Shown here in pieces: positions 1 through 7,118 of a stretch of DNA of 9,437 bases (the first letter of the stretch is position 1; every line of letters begins with the position of its first letter). This DNA is from Pseudomonadota bacterium (GTDB lineage Bacteria > Pseudomonadota > Gammaproteobacteria > Burkholderiales > Burkholderiaceae_D). Where the stretch lies: NCBI GenBank assembly GCA_018241865.1, contig JAFECY010000257.1, positions 1 to 9,437 of the forward strand. Reading direction: 5' to 3'. Both the position numbers and the translations under genes were made by a program. The notes beneath the pieces are model-generated. The model had not been told where the DNA came from. It was given only the letters and a program-made list of their open reading frames with translations, and did not search any database.

Positions 1-75
1 CAAGGCTTTCCGGGTTTTTCTTTGGCGTTGAAAAAACGCGGAGATGTTGCCGCGTATCAGTCGTTCTTTTTTTAG
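1..75 (+). CDS. Possible C-terminal end of an unidentified plus-strand gene (partial)
   Basis: Reading from base 1, frame 1 stays open for 24 codons and ends at TAG (73-75), giving a tail that finishes in AAYQSFFF. The composition is plausible for a protein C-terminus, and the gene would converge on the DsbA-like gene that ends at 88. Frame 2 is a competing reading: it ends at TGA (29-31), just before the hairpin at 36-55, which would fit a gene followed by its terminator. Too little sequence is present to choose between them or to name a family. The true start lies outside the window. Confidence 0.25.
   Translation, partial: QGFPGFSLALKKRGDVAAYQSFFF
31..55 (-). terminator. Intrinsic terminator downstream of the DsbA-like gene
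   Basis: Bases 36-41 (ACGCGG) and 50-55 (CCGCGT) form a perfect 6 bp stem around an 8 nt loop. Read on the minus strand the stem is followed directly by a run of T (31-35), the standard intrinsic-terminator layout. It lies 32 nt past the stop codon of the minus-strand gene at 88-744. A second T run on the plus strand (66-72) lies about ten bases beyond the hairpin, so weak bidirectional use is possible. Confidence 0.6.
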
Positions 76-87
76 CCGTTCGTTTTT

Positions 88-744
88 TTATGTCTTGGGT
101 GGCGGCTGAGTATCGCGGTCAACGATGGTTTGCAGTTTTTCCACCAGTGCCGGCATGGCGACAAAACCACTGCTGATGAGGTCGAGTTGTTGATGGCGGT
201 CCAGCACCAAGGTCGGGAAGCCGACGATGCCCCAGCGATTGACTTGGGTGAAATCGTCGTGGGTGGCGGCGATGCTGGCATCGGCTTGCCAAGTGCTGAG
301 GAAGGCATCGGCTGGGATCGGATGGCCGGCCTCGGTCAGTACCGCTGACGTGATCTCAGCCAGCACCTTGCCGTCGGTTAGGTCGCGCCCCTCGGCGAAG
401 AAGGCGTACTGCAAAGCTTGCATGACCGTGAAAGCTGCTGCCGGCAGCAGCGAACGCGCCACCACGACGGCGCGGCAGGCAGGTTCGGTGTCGTAACTGA
501 AATCGGGTTGCGTCAACAAGGGATTGGCGAATGGAAGTCCGGTCGCCTGCTCGACCTTGCGGCAGTCGTCTTGGAGGGCGGCGCGTAGATCGGCGTCGGG
601 CGCTTCCTGTTGATACACGCGTAAGCCGCCGGCAATCACGTGTAGTGGAATGTCCGGCAAGCCTTGGTGCAGGGCGGCCAGTTCGGGGCCGAATCCGTAA
701 CTCCAAGGACACATGGGGTCGGCGATGTAGAGTAGGCTGGGCAT
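88..744 (-). CDS. DsbA family (FrnE/HCCA-isomerase-like) thioredoxin-fold protein with CPWS motif
   Basis: The product is 218 residues with no signal peptide, so it is predicted cytoplasmic, unlike periplasmic DsbA. The N-terminus is a thioredoxin-fold beta strand followed by DPMCPWSYGF (residues 9-18). Cys12 sits at the nucleophile position, but the position that is Cys in CxxC relatives is Ser15 (codon AGT at 700-702). A helical insert follows, with the DTEPACRAV segment near 85-93, and then the cis-proline loop GFPTLV around Pro177. Length and layout match the DsbA-family group that includes FrnE-like oxidoreductases and 2-hydroxychromene-2-carboxylate isomerases; the latter naturally have Ser and use glutathione. 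The substrate is unknown. One cysteine argues against ordinary disulfide exchange and suggests glutathione-dependent chemistry or reduction, which is inference. The ATG at 744-742 is chosen because the fold begins at once; its ribosome-binding site is weak. The gene appears to be transcribed alone and ends in the hairpin at 31-55. Confidence 0.88.
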   Translation of the reverse strand: MPSLLYIADPMCPWSYGFGPELAALHQGLPDIPLHVIAGGLRVYQQEAPDADLRAALQDDCRKVEQATGLPFANPLLTQPDFSYDTEPACRAVVVARSLLPAAAFTVMQALQYAFFAEGRDLTDGKVLAEITSAVLTEAGHPIPADAFLSTWQADASIAATHDDFTQVNRWGIVGFPTLVLDRHQQLDLISSGFVAMPALVEKLQTIVDRDTQPPPKT

Positions 745-1047
745 GGCGGTTCTTTCGTCGATGAAAGGAGAACACGTCAGGGCTGCACGGACGTGAGCCT
801 ATTGTGGAACGATACCCGTCATCTTGCCAGCGATTTTATCGATCTGATAAGCGGAAAACCGATGGATATGCCACGCAGTTCCTAAACAGGACTGACACAA
901 AATTAAAAAAACAATGCAACACAGCGAACACGGCGAAGTCAAAAAACCGTATGGTATTTTCGCCGTGACCGCCGTGGTTCAAAATGGCTATGCGTTTTTT
1001 GCGTAAGTTCTGCCTAAAGTACGAAATTTCTACCGACGTGGCGGCCA
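745..1047. other. Intergenic region with palindromic repeat, no gene
   Basis: This 303-base stretch separates two minus-strand genes. A 70-residue open frame (836-1048) covers much of it, but its protein contains a HGGHGEN phrase that comes from the palindromic repeat at 920-976 and has no visible domain, so it is not called as a gene. The part next to the DsbA-like gene must hold that gene's promoter, but no convincing -35/-10 pair was found. It holds a 6 bp inverted repeat, CACGTC (773-778) and GACGTG (790-795), separated by 11 bases and ending 29 bases upstream of the start codon. That could be an operator or a leader hairpin. Confidence 0.6.
905..976. repeat. Extragenic palindromic element built from CGCCGTG-type 9-mers
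   Basis: Arms at 920-937 and 959-976 are an 18-base inverted repeat with 15 matching positions. The inner 9 bp (CACGGCGAA at 929-937, TTCGCCGTG at 959-967) are perfect. Each arm is two tandem 9-mers: ACAGCGAAC then ACGGCGAAG on the left, CGCCGTGAC then CGCCGTGGT on the right. The loop can fold further through ACC (946-948) and GGT (953-955). Similar CGCCGTGG-rich intergenic sequences that create spurious HGGHGE peptides are common in proteobacterial genomes, from general knowledge. On the minus strand the arms are followed by seven T residues (905-911) about eight bases away. The element may therefore also end transcription of the GGDEF-EAL gene. Confidence 0.6.
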
Positions 1048-4000
1048 TTATATTTTCTGGGCGGCCAGCATGTCGAGGATGCGATCGACCGGTACCGGGC
1101 GGCTGAAATAAAACCCTTGATATTCGTCGCAGCCGAACTGCCGGAGAGCATCGGCCTGCGCTTTGGTTTCGACGCCCTCGGCGACCACGCGCATGTTCAT
1201 CGAATGCGCCATGGCGATGATGGCTTGGGTGATTGCGGTGTCGTTGGGGCTGGTGGGGATGTCTTGGATGAAGGAGCGGTCGATCTTCAGGCTGTGCAGC
1301 GGGAAATGCTTGAGATAGGCCAGCGAGGAATAGCCCGTACCGAAATCGTCGATGTCGAGACGGATGCCCATGCGCTTCAGTTGATGCATGATTTCCACCG
1401 CCTGCTGTTGATTGTCCATCACCATGCTTTCGGTCAGTTCCAGTTGCAGCAGATCGGGGTCGAGCCCCGTTCGTAGTAATAACTTGTGCAAGGTCTGGGC
1501 GAAATCGTGATCTTCCAATTGGCGCGGCGAGAGATTGACCGCGACGCGCACCGGGTAGCTGCTGGTGGCGTTGATGGTAAGCGCATCCGCGCAGGCTAGG
1601 CGCATGATTTGCAGTGATAACGGAATGATGAGTCGGGTTTCCTCGGCTAACGGGATAAAGTGCTGCGGCGGCAGCAGACCCATTTCCGGGTGGTTCCAGC
1701 GCACCAGCGCTTCGACGCCATTGATGCGGTCGCTGAAGACATCGACCTTAGGCTGGTAATGCAGCACCAGCTCGTTTCTCTCGATGGCGCGTCGTAATTG
1801 CGATTCCAGTGCCAGTTTTTCCACCGAATGCGTGTTCTTGCTGGCTGAGTAAAAACGGTAGGCGTTCTTGCCATCGCTCTTGGCGCGGTACATGGCGATG
1901 TCGGAATGCTTGAGCAGCGAGACTGCATCAACGCCGTCTTCTGGATAAATAGCGATGCCGATGCTGGCCGATAGGTGGCACTCTTGGCCGTCGATGTAGA
2001 AGGGGCGAGTCGCTTCTTCCAGCACTTTCTCGGCGACGTTGGCGGCGTATTGGCCGCTGACCAATTCCTCGATCAAGATATAGAACTCGTCGCCGCCCAT
2101 GCGCGCCACCGTGTCAGTATCGCGCAGACAGCCGCGCATGCGTTCGGCAAATTCCTGTAGTGCGCGGTCGCCAGCGCTGTGGCCGAAGGTGTCGTTGATG
2201 TTTTTGAAGCGGTCGAGATCGACGAACATCACCGCCAATTTTTGCTGCCGGCGCTGCGATGCTTTCATCGCATGATTGAGTATCTGGTTGAACAGCGCGC
2301 GATTCGGCAGTGCCGTCATCTCGTCGTAGTGCGCCAAATAACGAATGCGATCTTCGGTTTCCTTGTTTTCGATGGCGATGCCGGCCAGCTTGGCGGCGAT
2401 CGTCACTAACTGCAATTCTTTGTCGTTCGGTGCGACCGGTTCGCGGTAGTACAGCGACAGCGCGCCCAGCACTTTGTTGTTCCTGCCGAAGATCGGCCAA
2501 GCCGAGCAGGCGCGCAAGCCGTGAGCGAGCGCTTCTGCGCGCCAGGTTTCCCACAGCGGGTCGGTTGCGATATCGGTAGTCGTGACCGCTTCGCGCCGGA
2601 ACACAGCGGTGCCGGCGGAACAGTGAGCCGGACCGACCGGCAAATTTTCCAGCGCATCTTTGAACGGCTGCGGCAGACCCGGTGCGACGGCCGCGTGCAG
2701 ATGACTGCGTTCGGCATTGAGCAACTTGATCGCGCAATGACTGCGTTCGGATTGCGCTTCGATCAGGCCGGCCAGCGTCGCCAGAATGTCGGACAAGGCA
2801 TCGCCGGTGGCGACCATGTTGAGAATCTGGTTTTGTGCGCGCTGCAATTCGTCGGCCAGCTTACGCGCCGAGATGTCGCGCATCACCACTTGCACCGCGG
2901 GTTCGCCGAGGTAGATAAAACGCGAACCGGAGATTTCGGCGTGGAAGGGCGTGCCATCTATTTTCAGCCAGATTTCTTCGACTTGACCGGTCCTCAACTC
3001 GCCCATCGGCAATGCGCTCGCGCGCTTTTTGCTGATCTCCTTGTAATCGGGATGCATGAAGGGGCGGACGCGCTGACCGAGCAAATCGCTTGCCTGCTGC
3101 GCCCCGAACAATTGCACGCAAGCCTGGTTGAGTAGCACGAAGCGGCCGTGTTGGTGGACGAAGACGGCTTCCGGCGAGAGGTCGATTAATTGGCGATAAC
3201 GTGCTTCGCTGTCCGCCAAGATGGCTTGGCTTTGCTTGATCTCGGAAATGTCGCGGATATAGGCGGCATACACTGGGCGCGGGGCATAGGCGATGGTCGC
3301 CACCGCGATCTCGACCGGAAAGCGCATGCCGTCGGCGTGCTGCGCCAGCAGTTCGGTGCGCCGGCGCAGTGTGGGTTCCGGGTTGCCGTTGACGATTTCT
3401 GCTAGACCTTGCGCGAAGGGTGTGCGCGACGATGGTGCTAATAGGCAATCGGCCAGCGGTTTGCCGACGACTGCGCCCGGCGTACAGCCGAAAGCGCTTT
3501 CGGCCGCCGGGTTGAAGTCGAGGATGTTGCCATCGGCATCGAAAGAGACGATGCAATCGAGTGCTGCCTGCAGGATGGCGTTTTTCAGATTTTCGCTTTC
3601 CGCCAGTGCTGCTTCGGCTTCGGTGCGCCGATTGTGTTGCTCAAAATTGTCGAGTGCGAATGAAATTTCCTGACTCATCGCATCCAATAACTCAATCATT
3701 GGCGCATCGAAATAATGCTTTTTTTCGGCGTACAGCAGCAAGGTGCCGATGATGTTGCCGTTCTGGCGGAAGGGAAAACTGCCGACCGCACGGAAACCGA
3801 GGTCGATGTCGATGCCCAGCCATTCTCGGTGATCGGGCAAGTCTAAGATGTCATTGCAGATGCGAGGGCCTTGTTCGCGGATCGACGTGCCGGCAGGGCC
3901 GCGTCCTTCTGGCTTGTCGGGGTCGAACGAAATGGCGGCGATGGACGTGTCTGTCAGGCGGGTGCCGTAGCTCGCTACCGGTAGCATGTCCTTGCTTGCA

Positions 4001-4218
4001 GCATCGATCAGTCGAATCATCGCCACTTGAAAGCGGCCGTTCTCGACTGCGATGCGGCAGATTTCGTTGAACAGCTTTTCCCGGCTGCCGACGTGCAGGA
4101 TCGCTTGGGTGGTTTGCCGCAACGCGGCGTACAGGTCGCGCAGCTTGACCGCGTGCTTCTCGCTTTGCCGAAGCGCTAGCGCGAGTCGTTCGTCGAGGGA
4201 ATGCTGCTCGGAATACAT
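1048..4218 (-). CDS. Bifunctional GGDEF/EAL protein with GAF-PAS-PAS-GAF sensor region
   Basis: The product is 1056 residues with no membrane segment, so it is a predicted cytoplasmic sensor that makes and/or breaks cyclic di-GMP. Domain order: short N-terminal helix, GAF (about 40-195), PAS (about 208-330, with FNPAAESAFG), PAS (about 335-455, ending VVMRDIS), GAF (about 465-620), GGDEF (about 625-790), EAL (about 803-1050). The cyclase site is intact: D632, VDLD at 666-669 and GGDEF at 708-712. The product-inhibition site RxxD (R699-D702) lies five residues before it. The EAL site also looks complete: EAL at 836-838, N895, ELTE at 927-930, DD at 957-958, K978, E1014 and Q1034. Both activities are therefore predicted possible; which one dominates cannot be read from sequence. 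The GAF and PAS ligands are unknown. The ATG at 4218-4216 has no clear Shine-Dalgarno and abuts a leader stem (4222-4261). An extended -10 promoter lies at 4287-4295. Confidence 0.95.
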   Translation of the reverse strand: MYSEQHSLDERLALALRQSEKHAVKLRDLYAALRQTTQAILHVGSREKLFNEICRIAVENGRFQVAMIRLIDAASKDMLPVASYGTRLTDTSIAAISFDPDKPEGRGPAGTSIREQGPRICNDILDLPDHREWLGIDIDLGFRAVGSFPFRQNGNIIGTLLLYAEKKHYFDAPMIELLDAMSQEISFALDNFEQHNRRTEAEAALAESENLKNAILQAALDCIVSFDADGNILDFNPAAESAFGCTPGAVVGKPLADCLLAPSSRTPFAQGLAEIVNGNPEPTLRRRTELLAQHADGMRFPVEIAVATIAYAPRPVYAAYIRDISEIKQSQAILADSEARYRQLIDLSPEAVFVHQHGRFVLLNQACVQLFGAQQASDLLGQRVRPFMHPDYKEISKKRASALPMGELRTGQVEEIWLKIDGTPFHAEISGSRFIYLGEPAVQVVMRDISARKLADELQRAQNQILNMVATGDALSDILATLAGLIEAQSERSHCAIKLLNAERSHLHAAVAPGLPQPFKDALENLPVGPAHCSAGTAVFRREAVTTTDIATDPLWETWRAEALAHGLRACSAWPIFGRNNKVLGALSLYYREPVAPNDKELQLVTIAAKLAGIAIENKETEDRIRYLAHYDEMTALPNRALFNQILNHAMKASQRRQQKLAVMFVDLDRFKNINDTFGHSAGDRALQEFAERMRGCLRDTDTVARMGGDEFYILIEELVSGQYAANVAEKVLEEATRPFYIDGQECHLSASIGIAIYPEDGVDAVSLLKHSDIAMYRAKSDGKNAYRFYSASKNTHSVEKLALESQLRRAIERNELVLHYQPKVDVFSDRINGVEALVRWNHPEMGLLPPQHFIPLAEETRLIIPLSLQIMRLACADALTINATSSYPVRVAVNLSPRQLEDHDFAQTLHKLLLRTGLDPDLLQLELTESMVMDNQQQAVEIMHQLKRMGIRLDIDDFGTGYSSLAYLKHFPLHSLKIDRSFIQDIPTSPNDTAITQAIIAMAHSMNMRVVAEGVETKAQADALRQFGCDEYQGFYFSRPVPVDRILDMLAAQKI

Positions 4219-4221
4219 GAA

Positions 4222-4261
4222 GATCGGTTGTATGAATGACGTAAGTGGGCGCTAACCGATC
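4222..4261 (-). promoter_or_regulatory. Leader inverted repeat adjoining the GGDEF-EAL start codon
   Basis: AACCGATC (4254-4261) and GATCGGTT (4222-4229) are perfect 8-base complements separated by 24 bases. In the minus-strand mRNA the second arm ends three bases before the ATG and covers the position where a ribosome-binding site should be. As RNA it could hide the translation start. As DNA the arm centres are 32 bp apart, about three helical turns, which would also suit a protein-bound site. Which of these applies is inference. Confidence 0.45.
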
Positions 4262-4286
4262 AAAGTGATAGTTGCTCCGGGTAAAG

Positions 4287-4295
4287 ATTATACCA
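4287..4295 (-). promoter_or_regulatory. Extended -10 promoter for the GGDEF-EAL gene
   Basis: The minus strand reads TGGTATAAT: a perfect TATAAT hexamer preceded by the TGn extension, about 70 bases upstream of the GGDEF-EAL start codon. No good -35 hexamer lies 16-18 bases further up, where the sequence is GC-rich and contains a GCCGGC/GCCGGC hairpin (4303-4320). Extended -10 promoters can work without a -35. The predicted transcript start is near 4280, leaving a leader of about 62 bases. Confidence 0.6.
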
Positions 4296-4339
4296 AGTCG
4301 GCGCCGGCGCCCACGCCGGCTGGCCGTTTTACCAGTCGA

Positions 4340-4359
4340 TTGTCGATAATGATTGACAA
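4340..4359. promoter_or_regulatory. Twenty-base dyad upstream of the GGDEF-EAL promoter
   Basis: The sequence from 4340 to 4359 is self-complementary at 16 of 20 positions, with perfect outer arms TTGTC and GACAA. It lies just after the YpfJ-like stop codon, centred roughly 70 bases upstream of the predicted transcript start, where an activator could bind. The internal GATAATGAT (4345-4353) matches one half of the classical Fur box. By eye the best alignment to the full 19-base consensus is 12 of 19, so Fur binding is only a possibility. Confidence 0.3.
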
Positions 4360-4367
4360 GGAACGAC

Positions 4368-5257
<890 letters not shown>

Positions 5258-5261
<4 letters not shown>

Positions 5262-5482
5262 GCGTCGTCTCCCTTTACGCGGATCGTGGTGTCGCCCAAA
5301 CGCACGGTCTGGCCGGCGCGAATTTTGCAAGTTTTGCGCGATTCGATGCAATCGTCAACTCGAACCGCGCCAGACGCCACGAGCATTTTGCCGGCACCGC
5401 CGCTGTCGCACAGGCCGGCTAATTTCAACAACTGGTTGAGTTCGATGTACTCGCCCTGTAAGGTGAAATCGATGTATTGCAT
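5258..5482 (-). CDS. ybcJ: YbcJ-like S4 domain RNA-binding protein
   Basis: The product is 74 residues, essentially one S4 RNA-binding domain. Features are LNQLLKLAGLCDSGGAGKMLVASGAVRV as the helix-turn-helix core (about 15-42) and ESRKTCKIRAGQTV (47-60) completing the fold. Length and pattern match E. coli YbcJ, a small S4 protein proposed to act in RNA metabolism or ribosome-related work. A longer frame opens at 5539, but 5482 is preferred because a GAGG element lies about six bases upstream and the extra N-terminus would overlap the preceding gene. Its ATG starts one base after the stop of the 92-residue gene, and its TGA overlaps the YpfJ start. This places it firmly inside the operon. 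The RNA target is unknown. Confidence 0.9.
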
Positions 5483-5483
5483 G

Positions 5484-5762
5484 TCATGCCTCGCGCAGGG
5501 TTTGTCGTGCCTTGTCCAGCCACACGCCCAGATGGGCATAGAGATCGTCTTGGCTAAAAGAACAGCTTTCTTCGGTAAACAGGCTGCCGGCTTCGAGTCG
5601 GCCGAGCAAATCTTCCATCACCTGTCGATAGCGTTCCGGCAGAGCGGCCAGCAGATTGGCTTGGGTGCGCCACTGTTGGCAGAATTCGGCGATCGGGAGT
5701 TGCTCCGCTTGCCGTGCGCGTAGGGCGGACTGCAAGGTGTCGAGCGCGAGAGTGTGCGACAT
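5484..5762 (-). CDS. Conserved-looking hypothetical protein, 92 residues
   Basis: No family is recognised. The product is a small, soluble, mostly helical protein with no signal peptide or membrane segment. Residues 1-60 look like two or three amphipathic helices (ALDTLQSALRARQ, AEFCQQWRTQANLLAAL, YRQVMEDLLGRLEAG). A second part, FSQDDLYAHLGVWLDKARQ (69-87), is also helical. There are two cysteines (28 and 67). It is called as a gene because it fits exactly between two confident genes: its ATG (5762) follows the SirB2 stop by two bases, and its TGA is one base before the S4 start. A longer open frame reaching 6032 runs antisense to none but overlaps SirB2 in another frame, so the extension is rejected. 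The role is unknown; the operon position suggests it works with the S4 or SirB2 product. Confidence 0.75.
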   Translation of the reverse strand: MSHTLALDTLQSALRARQAEQLPIAEFCQQWRTQANLLAALPERYRQVMEDLLGRLEAGSLFTEESCSFSQDDLYAHLGVWLDKARQTLREA

Positions 5763-5764
5763 GA

Positions 5765-6145
5765 TTAAGTAAACCAGAAAGCTTGGCGCGTTATCGCTAC
5801 GGTGATGATGTAGCCAAACACCGCCAGCGCGCCGATGAAGGCAACGATGCGAGTGCGTTTGGTGCGGCCGTATTTGAGGGCGATGGCGCCGAGCACGATG
5901 TACACCAGCAAGCCCAGTACTTTGGCGCTCAGCCAAGTTTGCGCGAGCGGGTATTGTTGGCTCCAGACCGCTAGCGCGATCGCGCTGGCGAGTAGAACGG
6001 TATCGACGATGTGCGGCACGATCTTGACCCAACGCTGTTGTAGTCGCGCTGAATTACGCAGCATCCAAATGCCGCGCACGAAAAAAAACGTACCGCTCAA
6101 CGCGGCGCAACCCATATGCAGGTGTTTGATCGCCAGATAATTCAT
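5765..6145 (-). CDS. sirB2: SirB2 family integral membrane protein
   Basis: The product is 126 residues with four predicted membrane helices (about 5-29, 43-62, 72-91, 98-117). It starts MNYLAIKHLHM, the typical N-terminal pattern of the SirB family (invasion gene expression up-regulator, YchQ-like). The short loops carry the expected basic residues, for example KYGRTKRTR at 91-99. The founding name comes from Salmonella invasion-gene regulation, but the biochemical function of the family is not established and need not concern virulence here. It is first in the operon with the 92-residue, S4 and YpfJ genes; its stop is two bases from the next start. The ATG has little Shine-Dalgarno support and lies only 17 bases after the stem of the upstream terminator, so its own transcript, if separate, has an unusual 5' end. 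Confidence 0.9.
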   Translation of the reverse strand: MNYLAIKHLHMGCAALSGTFFFVRGIWMLRNSARLQQRWVKIVPHIVDTVLLASAIALAVWSQQYPLAQTWLSAKVLGLLVYIVLGAIALKYGRTKRTRIVAFIGALAVFGYIITVAITRQAFWFT

Positions 6146-6155
6146 GTGGTTTCGG

Positions 6156-6183
6156 AAGAAAAATGCCGACCCACGGTCGGCAT
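6156..6183 (-). terminator. Intrinsic terminator after the HDOD gene
   Basis: ATGCCGACC (6163-6171) and GGTCGGCAT (6175-6183) are perfectly complementary: a 9 bp stem with a 3 nt loop. On the minus strand the stem runs straight into TTTTCTT (6162-6156). It lies 57 bases past the HDOD stop codon and closes that operon. The same hairpin sits in the leader of any SirB2 transcript that begins upstream of it. Confidence 0.85.
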
Positions 6184-6192
6184 GGAAGCGTC

Positions 6193-6221
6193 ATTTTATC
6201 CGGCGCAGCGCGAGTTGGCGA
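6193..6221 (-). promoter_or_regulatory. Candidate promoter for the SirB2 operon
   Basis: On the minus strand TCGCCA (6221-6216, four of six matches to TTGACA) and TAAAAT (6198-6193, five of six matches to TATAAT) are separated by exactly 17 bases. They lie between the HDOD stop codon and the terminator hairpin. A transcript from here would begin near 6186, just before the hairpin, and read through it into SirB2. The spacing is good but the -35 is mediocre, so this is a candidate only. Confidence 0.35.
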
Positions 6222-6239
6222 GGCAGGCAGCGCGTAGCT

Positions 6240-7118
6240 TTAGGTCAACAAACGGTTGATACCTTCGAAGCGTGCGATGGTCAAGCTGAATACCGCAGCG
6301 CAAGTCGCCTCGTCCATCGCCAGTTTGTCCCAAGCATGACGCGACAAGGGCGGAGCCAGATCGTCCGCGCTGTCGCTCAAATCGAGACCGTGTGTGATGG
6401 CATCAGCGACATGGACGATGGCCGTCAGTGTATCGCCCGGATGGGCATCGGGATCGTGATGGCTGCCGATGGTTTGTTGCAGGGTGTCGGAAAAACGCCA
6501 GTGCTGCCCTAGCATACGTCCGGCGGCGGCATGGTCGATGCCCATGATGTCCTGCTCGGCAGTCAGCAAATGGCAGTCATGCGCTGCGCGATAAGCCAGC
6601 ACCTCTTGGTATTGCTCGGGGAAGCGCGTCACCAGCGCTAGCCTGCCGATGTCGTGCAATAGACCGGCGGTGAACGCATGCTCCTGATCGACGTGACGCA
6701 GGCTGGCCAGCACATCGGCACAAATGGCGGTGGCGATGGCGTGACGCCAGAATCCTTTGAAATCGAAGAATCGATTTTGCCCGCGCGGAAAGCAGCCGGT
6801 CATGGCGGCGACGGTGACCAGATTGCGTACCGCCTTGATGCCCAGCACTGTGATCGCCTGCTGCAGCGTGGTGACGCGCGCGACACTGCTGTAGAAGGAG
6901 GAGTTGGCCAAGCGCAGCGTCTTGGCGGTCAATGCTTGATCGAGCGTGACCTTGCGCGCCAGTACGTCGATGTCGATGTTCTCGTCGTCGATACTGTTGA
7001 GCACGTCCATCACGACGGCCGGCAGCGAAGGCAGGTCTTCGATCTGACGAATCAAGTTGTCGAAGCCGATCTTGCCGGCGGCCGGATTGTCCTTGAGCGG
7101 CGGTGATTGTCCAATCAT
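6240..7118 (-). CDS. HDOD domain signalling protein
   Basis: The product is 292 residues. The HDOD domain spans about 18-220, opening with the IEDLPSLPAVVMDVL consensus and followed by KTLRLANSSFY and the TLQQAITVLGIKAVRNLV helix pair. It keeps an unusually complete set of HD-superfamily residues: H126, the HD pair H155-D156 in GLLHDIGRLAL, H196 in GIDHAAAG, H220-H221 in SHHDPD, and D239. HDOD proteins are usually regulatory scaffolds in motility, chemotaxis and second-messenger networks, and most have no demonstrated hydrolase activity. A hydrolytic function cannot be excluded here. The start at 7118 overlaps the stop of the 106-residue gene as ATGA, indicating translational coupling. It is the last gene of the cNMP-GGDEF operon and is followed by the terminator at 6156-6183. 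Confidence 0.92.
   Translation of the reverse strand: MIGQSPPLKDNPAAGKIGFDNLIRQIEDLPSLPAVVMDVLNSIDDENIDIDVLARKVTLDQALTAKTLRLANSSFYSSVARVTTLQQAITVLGIKAVRNLVTVAAMTGCFPRGQNRFFDFKGFWRHAIATAICADVLASLRHVDQEHAFTAGLLHDIGRLALVTRFPEQYQEVLAYRAAHDCHLLTAEQDIMGIDHAAAGRMLGQHWRFSDTLQQTIGSHHDPDAHPGDTLTAIVHVADAITHGLDLSDSADDLAPPLSRHAWDKLAMDEATCAAVFSLTIARFEGINRLLT

Noticed and set aside
836..1048. 70-residue minus-strand open frame containing HGGHGEN
   Set aside because: It is produced by the palindromic repeat, has no recognisable domain, and its start overlaps the stop of the GGDEF-EAL gene by chance.
4303..4330. GC-rich GCCGGC/GCCGGC hairpin followed by TTTT on the plus strand, as a terminator
   Set aside because: There is no plus-strand gene to terminate, and on the minus strand it has no T run.
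5262..5351. N-terminal extension of the YpfJ-like protein to an ATG at 5351
   Set aside because: The family N-terminus and a good ribosome-binding site support the start at 5261; the extension would lie inside the S4 gene in another frame.
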